DNA from: Paucimonas lemoignei | GTDB taxonomy: Bacteria > Pseudomonadota > Gammaproteobacteria > Burkholderiales > Burkholderiaceae_D | Direction: 5' to 3' | DNA: 64,000 nt | Assembly: GCF_004342585.1 (NCBI RefSeq) | Contig: NZ_SLZQ01000004.1 | Coordinates: 62,001-126,000 of the forward strand | Part shown: positions 58,613 to 64,000 of the stretch, piece after piece | How positions within the stretch are numbered: the stretch's first letter is position 1 | Layout: each line of letters starts with the position of its first letter | Notes under the pieces: model-generated | Database searches by the model: none | Told to the model about the DNA's origin: nothing | Seen by the model: the letters and a program-made list of their open reading frames with translations, nothing else | Made by a program: the position numbers and the translations under genes

Positions 58613-60718
58613 TTACTTCGACTTGGCACTGATGATGGCGTCGATAACATTCTTCGGCGCTTCAGCGTAGTGCTTGAATTCCATCGTGTAGGTTGCACGA
58701 CCCTGGGTTGCGGAACGCAGCGAGGTCGAGTAACCGAACATTTCCGACAGCGGCACCTCAGCCTTGATGATTTTGCCGCCACCGCCAGCAATTTCATCCA
58801 TGCCCTGCACCATACCGCGGCGGGACGACAGATCGCCCATCACAGTACCGGCATAGTCTTCCGGAGTCTCCACTTCCACAGCCATCATTGGCTCGAGGAT
58901 AACCGGGCTGGCTTTCTTGCAGCCGTCCTTCAGCGCCATCGAACCTGCCATACGGAAGGCGTTTTCGTTCGAGTCCACATCATGGTACGAACCGAAGGTC
59001 AGGGTAACCTTGATGTCGACCATCGGGTAACCGGCCAGCACGCCGTTCGGCAGCGTGTCGATAATGCCCTTCTCGACTGCCGGGATGTACTCGCGCGGCA
59101 CCACGCCGCCCTTGATTGCGTCGACGAATTCGAAGCCCTTGCCCGGCTCTTGCGGTTCGATGGTCAGCACGACGTGACCGTACTGGCCGCGACCGCCCGA
59201 CTGCTTGACGAACTTGCCTTCGACGTCGGTAACAGCCTTGCGGATGGTTTCGCGATAAGCCACTTGCGGCTTGCCGACGGTTGCTTCCACGCCGAATTCG
59301 CGTTTCATGCGGTCGACCAGAATTTCCAGATGCAGCTCACCCATACCGGAAATGATGGTTTGGCCGGATTCTTCGTCGGTCTTGACGCGGAACGACGGAT
59401 CTTCTGCAGCCAGACGATTCAGTGCCAGACCCATTTTTTCCTGGTCAGCCTTGGTCTTCGGCTCGACAGCCTGCGAAATCACCGGCTCCGGGAACACCAT
59501 GCGTTCCAGCGTAATGATCGAAGTCGGATCGCACAGCGTATCGCCGGTGGTCGCTTCTTTCAGACCCACGGCAGCAGCGATGTCACCCGCGCGCACTTCT
59601 TTGATCTCTTCGCGCTGGTTCGCGTGCATCTGCAGAATACGGCCCAGACGTTCCTTTTTGCCCTTGACCGGGTTGAACACGGTGTCGCCGGAATTGACGA
59701 CGCCCGAGTACACACGGAAGAAGATCAGCTGGCCAACGAACGGGTCGGTCATGATCTTGAATGCCAGAGCGGAGAACTTTTCGTCATCGCTTGCTTGACG
59801 CACGACTGGCTCTTCGTCTTCGTTGACACCAGAAACCGGCGGAATGTCGGTCGGCGCAGGCAGGAAGTCGAGCACGGCGTCGAGCATACGCTGAACACCC
59901 TTGTTCTTAAATGCGGAACCGCACATCATCGGCTGGATTTCAGCTGCGATGGTACGCTGGCGCAGGCCGGCCATGACTTCCGCTTCAGTCAAGTCACCTT
60001 CTTCGAGGTACTTGTTCATCAGCTCTTCAGATGCTTCGGCAGCTGCTTCGACCATCTTCTCACGCCATTCATTGGCGGTATCGACCAGGTCGGCAGGAAT
60101 GTCGCCGTATTCGAACTTCATGCCTTGCGAAGCTTCGTCCCAGATGATGGCCTTCATCTTGATCAGGTCTACCACGCCCTGGAAGTTTTCTTCAGCGCCG
60201 ACAGGGATCACGATAGGCACAGGATTCGCCTTCAGGCGAGCGCGCATTTGCTCGACAACCTTGAAGAAGTTGGCGCCGGTACGGTCCATCTTGTTGACGA
60301 AAGCAATACGCGGCACTTTGTACTTGTTAGCCTGGCGCCATACGGTTTCCGATTGCGGCTGCACGCCACCCACGGCGCAATACACCATGCAAGCACCGTC
60401 CAGCACGCGCATGGAACGCTCCACCTCGATGGTGAAGTCCACGTGGCCCGGGGTATCAATCACGTTGATGCGATGCTCAGGACGCGAAGCGTCCATGCCG
60501 CGCCAGAAGCAAGTCGTAGCCGCAGAGGTAATGGTGATGCCGCGTTCCTGCTCTTGCTCCATCCAGTCCATGGTGGCTGCGCCGTCATGCACTTCACCCA
60601 GCTTGTGATTCACGCCTGTATAAAACAGGATACGTTCGGTAGTGGTGGTCTTGCCGGCATCGATGTGAGCGGAAATACCGATGTTGCGGTAGCGCTCAAT
60701 AGGGGTCTTGCGAGCCAT
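58613..60718 (-). CDS. fusA: Elongation factor G
   Basis: Translocation GTPase. The product is 701 aa. G1 is AHIDAGKT at residues 17-24, G3 DTPGHVDF, G4 NKMD; domains II-V follow. ATG at 60718 has AGGA upstream and is preferred over an in-frame TTG 6 bp earlier. Preceded by a terminator-like hairpin in the rpsG/fusA gap. Confidence 0.99.
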   Translation of the reverse strand: MARKTPIERYRNIGISAHIDAGKTTTTERILFYTGVNHKLGEVHDGAATMDWMEQEQERGITITSAATTCFWRGMDASRPEHRINVIDTPGHVDFTIEVERSMRVLDGACMVYCAVGGVQPQSETVWRQANKYKVPRIAFVNKMDRTGANFFKVVEQMRARLKANPVPIVIPVGAEENFQGVVDLIKMKAIIWDEASQGMKFEYGDIPADLVDTANEWREKMVEAAAEASEELMNKYLEEGDLTEAEVMAGLRQRTIAAEIQPMMCGSAFKNKGVQRMLDAVLDFLPAPTDIPPVSGVNEDEEPVVRQASDDEKFSALAFKIMTDPFVGQLIFFRVYSGVVNSGDTVFNPVKGKKERLGRILQMHANQREEIKEVRAGDIAAAVGLKEATTGDTLCDPTSIITLERMVFPEPVISQAVEPKTKADQEKMGLALNRLAAEDPSFRVKTDEESGQTIISGMGELHLEILVDRMKREFGVEATVGKPQVAYRETIRKAVTDVEGKFVKQSGGRGQYGHVVLTIEPQEPGKGFEFVDAIKGGVVPREYIPAVEKGIIDTLPNGVLAGYPMVDIKVTLTFGSYHDVDSNENAFRMAGSMALKDGCKKASPVILEPMMAVEVETPEDYAGTVMGDLSSRRGMVQGMDEIAGGGGKIIKAEVPLSEMFGYSTSLRSATQGRATYTMEFKHYAEAPKNVIDAIISAKSK

Positions 60719-60802
60719 ATTCAATCCTAAGTCGTTTAACGAACAAAACCGAGCACCAATTTTTTATCAAAAATGGGCCCGGCTTCGAACAAATTACTTG
60801 CA

Positions 60803-60836
60803 TAAAAAGCCCGGACTTCGCATCGAAGCCAAGGCT
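60803..60836 (-). terminator. terminator-like hairpin between rpsG and fusA
   Basis: GCCTTGGCTTCG/CGAAGTCCGGGC (60835-60824, 60820-60809) pairs at 11 of 12 positions on the RNA (with G-U pairs), loop AUG, then TTTTTATG on the minus strand. It starts 10 bp past the rpsG stop. Confidence 0.55.
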
Positions 60837-60845
60837 CTCGTTTCA

Positions 60846-61316
60846 TTAGAAGCGGAAGTGCGAGAATGCCTTGTTCGCTTCAGCCATGCGATGGACTTCG
60901 TCGCGCTTCTTCATCGCACCGCCGCGGCCTTCAGCCGCTTCCATCAATTCGCCACCCAGACGCTGCGGCATGGACTTTTCGCTGCGCTTGTTGGCAGCTT
61001 CACGCAGCCAGCGCATCGACAGCGCCATACGGCGAACCGGACGCACTTCGACCGGCACCTGGTAGTTTGCACCACCGACGCGGCGGGATTTCACTTCGAC
61101 CAGCGGCTTGCAGTTGTTCAGGGCTGCAGCGAAAACTTCCAGCGGATCCTTGCCCGATTTTTGCTGGATGTGCTCGAACGCACCGTAGATGATGTTCTCG
61201 GCGACCGATTTTTTACCGGACAGCATCAGGACGTTAACGAATTTAGCAACATCAACATTGCCGAACTTCGGATCAGGCAAAATTTCCCGCTTGGGGACTT
61301 CACGACGACGTGGCAT
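60846..61316 (-). CDS. rpsG: 30S ribosomal protein S7
   Basis: Head-assembly 30S protein that in E. coli also represses the str operon. The product is 156 aa from ATG at 61316 ([16 protein letters not shown]), preferred over one 15 bp earlier. Conserved [19 protein letters not shown] is intact. 135 bp after rpsL. Confidence 0.98.
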   Translation of the reverse strand: MPRRREVPKREILPDPKFGNVDVAKFVNVLMLSGKKSVAENIIYGAFEHIQQKSGKDPLEVFAAALNNCKPLVEVKSRRVGGANYQVPVEVRPVRRMALSMRWLREAANKRSEKSMPQRLGGELMEAAEGRGGAMKKRDEVHRMAEANKAFSHFRF

Positions 61317-61451
61317 TTCGATTCCTTTCAATTCTCTTCAGTTGAGCGCCAGGTTTTTTCCTGCGCACTCGCGGGAAACCATCATAGTTACCCACTTACT
61401 CGACCCGTTGGGGGCCGACTCCATTCCGCCAACGACGACGGAAAACCTTGA

Positions 61452-61835
61452 TTACTTCTTCGCAGCCTTGGCGCGCTTGGCACCGTACTTCGAGCGAGCT
61501 TGCTTACGATCCTTGACGCCTTGGGTGTCCAGGGAGCCGCGAACCATGTGATAACGCACACCCGGCAAGTCTTTCACACGGCCGCCGCGGATCAGCACGA
61601 CGCTATGCTCTTGCAGGTTATGACCTTCACCGCCGATGTACGAAATGACTTCGAAACCGTTGGTCAGACGAACCTTGGCCACCTTACGCAGCGCCGAGTT
61701 CGGCTTCTTCGGAGTGGTGGTGTATACACGGGTGCAAACGCCGCGTTTTTGCGGGCTGTTTTCCAGCGCCGGCGATTTGCTCTTCACCTTGGCGGAAACC
61801 CGCGGCTGGCGAATCAATTGATTAATAGTTGGCAT
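61452..61835 (-). CDS. rpsL: 30S ribosomal protein S12
   Basis: Decoding-site protein. The product is 127 aa. [18 protein letters not shown] holds K43-type and [28 protein letters not shown] holds K88-type residues whose substitution gives streptomycin resistance; both regions are wild type in appearance. First gene of the str operon. Confidence 0.98.
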   Translation of the reverse strand: MPTINQLIRQPRVSAKVKSKSPALENSPQKRGVCTRVYTTTPKKPNSALRKVAKVRLTNGFEVISYIGGEGHNLQEHSVVLIRGGRVKDLPGVRYHMVRGSLDTQGVKDRKQARSKYGAKRAKAAKK

Positions 61836-61861
61836 CGGTCTTTAATTCAACAAATGTTATT

Positions 61862-61893
61862 AATAAAACAAACCCGGAAACGATTGTCCGGGG
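61862..61893 (-). promoter_or_regulatory. possible attenuator hairpin in rpsL leader
   Basis: CCCGGA/TCCGGG (61873-61878 with 61887-61892) with an 8-nt loop, followed on the minus strand by TTTGTTTTATTAAT. It lies about 38 bp before the rpsL start codon, inside the transcribed leader. The T-tract is interrupted, so termination would be partial. Confidence 0.45.
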
Positions 61894-62027
61894 GCGTACG
61901 GAAAACTTACACGAGAAACTCATGCATTTCGATTCAGCACATGCAAGGGGAAAAGCGTCGCGAGAGGTGAGAAATTGCTGACCAAAGAACGCTTAAGCCC
62001 GAGCGAGCTTAAATTCGAGAACTCGCG

Positions 62028-62056
62028 AGTATATCCCTCATTTTTGGCTCAGTCAA
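62028..62056 (-). promoter_or_regulatory. str operon promoter
   Basis: On the minus strand TTGACT (62056-62051), 17-bp spacer, TATACT (62033-62028), followed by the GC-rich discriminator CGCGAG, the type found at stringently controlled promoters. Predicted leader is about 185 nt. The 400-bp rpoC/rpsL gap otherwise contains only the rpoC terminator and the leader hairpins. Confidence 0.85.
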
Positions 62057-62180
62057 CGATTGCGCGGGATTTCACGCGTCAGGCTCGCCGATTACATGTA
62101 TTTTTGCCGACACCGCGTTCCGGCATTGTCATTTCGGCATTCATGAGTGGTTTCGCGCGAATGTCATGCCCAATCGACAT

Positions 62181-62213
62181 CGAAAAAAAACGGCACCGGG
62201 GTACGGTGCCGTT
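62181..62213 (-). terminator. Rho-independent terminator after rpoC
   Basis: CGGCACCG/CGGTGCCG (62211-62204, 62198-62191) with a 5-nt loop, followed by eight T on the minus strand, about 23 bp past the rpoC stop. Confidence 0.88.
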
Positions 62214-62235
62214 CTTGTTATTGCGGAAAAGCTGA

Positions 62236-64000
62236 TTACGCTTCGCCGCCTTCCTGAGTTCCGAAGCTTTCGGCAGGAGCTTCTTCGCTGTCGGTCGAAC
62301 GGGCGTTTTGCTCAGCTTGCAGCAATGCGGTCCGCTCTTCGGCTTCCCAGGTTTCCTTCTCCTTGCGAGCGCGGTGATAAGCCAAACCGGTACCGGCAGG
62401 GATGAGGCGACCGACGATGACGTTTTCCTTCAAGCCACGCAGGCCGTCGCGCTTGCCCATGATGGCAGCTTCGGTCAGCACACGAGTGGTTTCCTGGAAG
62501 GATGCTGCGGAGATGAAGGAATCGGTCGACAGCGATGCCTTGGTAATACCCAGCAGTACGTTTTCGTAAGTTGCGGGGCGACCACCGGCAGCGATGACGC
62601 GATCGTTTTCGTCCAGCAGTTCCGAACGCTCGACTTGCTCGCCCGGGATGTAGTTGGCGTCACCCGCATCGACGATTTGAACGCGGCGCAACATCTGGCG
62701 CACGATGACTTCGATGTGTTTGTCGTTAATCTTCACACCTTGCAAGCGGTACACGTCTTGCACTTCGTCGACGATGTAGCGAGCCAATGCTTCGATACCC
62801 AGGAGGCGCAGGATGTCTTGCGGGTCGGCCGGGCCGTCCACGATCATCTCGCCCTTGTTCACCACCTGGCCGTCGTGCACCAGCACTTGCTTGTCCTTGG
62901 TAATCAGGAACTCGTGCTTGTTGCCTTCCATGTCGGTGATTTCCAGGCGCTGTTTGCCCTTGGTTTCCTTGCCGAATGCCACTGTGCCGGTAACTTCCGC
63001 CAGCATGCCGGCATCCTTCGGCGAGCGTGCTTCGAACAACTCAGCCACGCGCGGCAGACCGCCGGTAATGTCACGGGTCTTCTGCGATTCGGTCGGGATA
63101 CGCGCCAACACTTCACCGACGCTCACCTGCTGACCGTCCTTCACCGTGATCAGCGCACCGACCTGGAAGCCGATGGTTACCGGATGTTCGGTGCCGGCGA
63201 TCTTCACTTCTTCGCCCTTGTCGTTCAGCAGTTTCACCTGCGGGCGGGCGCTCTTGGCGGTAGAAGTGCTGCGGCGCTTGGCATCGATAACCACCAGCGT
63301 CGACAGGCCGGTCACTTCGTCGATCTGCTTGGCGACGGTAACGCCTTCCTCGACATTCTCGAACTTCACCGTACCGGCGTATTCGGTAATGATCGGACGA
63401 GTCAGCGGATCCCATGTTGCCAGGGCGGTACCGGCCTTGATGACCAGTCCATCCTTGACGATCAGGGTGGCACCGTACGGCACCTTGTGACGTTCACGCT
63501 CACGGCCATGGTCGTCGGTGATCAGCACTTCGCCGGAACGGGAAATGACGATCTGCTCGCCCTTGCCGTTGGTGACATAACGCATGGTGGCGGTAAAGCG
63601 CACCGTACCGTTGGACTTGGCTTCCACGGAAGAAGCGACTGCCGCACGCGAAGCCGCACCACCGATGTGGAAGGTACGCATGGTCAGCTGGGTTCCCGGC
63701 TCACCAATCGACTGCGCAGCGACCACACCGACCGCCTCACCAGCGGCAACCAGCGTGCCGCGGCCGAGATCGCGACCATAGCACTTGGCGCACAGGCCAT
63801 AGCGCGTGTCGCAGGTCAGCGGCGTGCGGACCTTGACTTCATCGATGCCCAAGCGCTCGATTTCCTCGACCTTGTCTTCATCCAGCAAAGTGCCGGCTTC
63901 ATACAGGGTTGCCTGCGTTTCCGGATTGATGACGTCAATCGCGGCAACACGGCCGAGGATACGGTCGCGCAGTGCTTCGATGACTTCACCGCCTTCAACC
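62236..64000 (-). CDS. rpoC: RNA polymerase beta' subunit, C-terminal part
   Basis: Largest catalytic RNA polymerase subunit; only about the last 588 codons are in the window, the rest lies beyond base 64000. Visible are the second zinc site (C in TCDTRYGLC followed by CAKC), the trigger-loop-proximal block [16 protein letters not shown], the long betaproteobacterial insert region with repeated GD/GE motifs, and the C-terminal [30 protein letters not shown] split over conserved blocks. The frame continues without a stop to the window edge. Confidence 0.98.
   Translation of the reverse strand, partial: VEGGEVIEALRDRILGRVAAIDVINPETQATLYEAGTLLDEDKVEEIERLGIDEVKVRTPLTCDTRYGLCAKCYGRDLGRGTLVAAGEAVGVVAAQSIGEPGTQLTMRTFHIGGAASRAAVASSVEAKSNGTVRFTATMRYVTNGKGEQIVISRSGEVLITDDHGRERERHKVPYGATLIVKDGLVIKAGTALATWDPLTRPIITEYAGTVKFENVEEGVTVAKQIDEVTGLSTLVVIDAKRRSTSTAKSARPQVKLLNDKGEEVKIAGTEHPVTIGFQVGALITVKDGQQVSVGEVLARIPTESQKTRDITGGLPRVAELFEARSPKDAGMLAEVTGTVAFGKETKGKQRLEITDMEGNKHEFLITKDKQVLVHDGQVVNKGEMIVDGPADPQDILRLLGIEALARYIVDEVQDVYRLQGVKINDKHIEVIVRQMLRRVQIVDAGDANYIPGEQVERSELLDENDRVIAAGGRPATYENVLLGITKASLSTDSFISAASFQETTRVLTEAAIMGKRDGLRGLKENVIVGRLIPAGTGLAYHRARKEKETWEAEERTALLQAEQNARSTDSEEAPAESFGTQEGGEA

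Noticed and set aside
58670-60730. 686-aa open frame antisense to fusA
   Set aside because: Shadow of fusA; composition is the His/Arg/Leu-rich mirror typical of antisense frames. The same applies to long frames opposite tuf (57428-58570), mrcA (22370-23704), resB (31933-33474) and rpsC (53214-54356).

Overview
The window is chromosomal core sequence from a betaproteobacterium of the order Burkholderiales, most probably family Oxalobacteraceae (Herminiimonas/Janthinobacterium/Collimonas type). That placement rests on protein sequences and gene order: kdsD-kdsC-lptCAB-rpoN-hpf, pilMNOPQ-aroK-aroB-dgt, cytochrome c4-resB-ccsB, and a str operon ending in tuf-rpsJ. It is an inference, not a database match. 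Base composition is moderately high GC and even. I see no insertion sequence, prophage, CRISPR array, rRNA or tRNA. Nearly every base belongs to a housekeeping gene or a short intergenic space.

Left part (1-16.8 kb): a truncated MFS transporter diverges from uvrA and an acylphosphatase gene. An AEC transporter and a CPA2 cation/proton antiporter follow. A tightly overlapped + strand cluster makes Kdo (kdsD, kdsC), exports LPS (lptC, lptA, lptB), and carries sigma-54 (rpoN) and the hibernation factor hpf, closed by a strong terminator. Next come an enoyl-CoA hydratase/HIBYL-CoA hydrolase-like gene and, on the minus strand, dgt, aroB and aroK.

Middle (16.9-42.5 kb): the type IV pilus alignment and secretin operon pilMNOPQ; PBP1A; cyaY diverging from lptM-lysA; an ECF sigma/anti-sigma pair between a COG4315-type secreted protein and the periplasmic methionine sulfoxide reductase genes msrPQ; cytochrome c maturation (resB, ccsB) with cytochrome c4; engB, hemB and a CorA-family transporter; a 32-residue membrane peptide gene; a 1-Cys peroxiredoxin; dsbD-cutA; and a NodIJ-like ABC exporter.

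Right part (42.6-64 kb): the complete alpha, spc, S10 and str translation gene blocks on the minus strand (rplQ back to rpsL), preceded by the 3' two-fifths or so of rpoC. Sequence signals cut this block into transcription units: an rpoC terminator and a near-consensus promoter before rpsL, a promoter before rplC, and a terminator plus extended -10 promoter between rpsQ and rplN. Terminator-like hairpins also lie between rpsG/fusA, fusA/tuf, tuf/rpsJ, rpsK/rpsD, rpsD/rpoA and rpoA/rplQ.

The most interesting unexplained element is a compact multi-hairpin RNA candidate between engB and hemB. Read on the minus strand it ends in a textbook terminator with eight U and shows C-rich (anti-Shine-Dalgarno-like) loops. 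Other points worth a second look are the 32-aa peptide gene, the ECF-msrPQ module with a possible shared promoter motif, a perfect palindrome upstream of the peroxiredoxin gene, a possibly leaderless kdsD, and the segmentation of the ribosomal operons.
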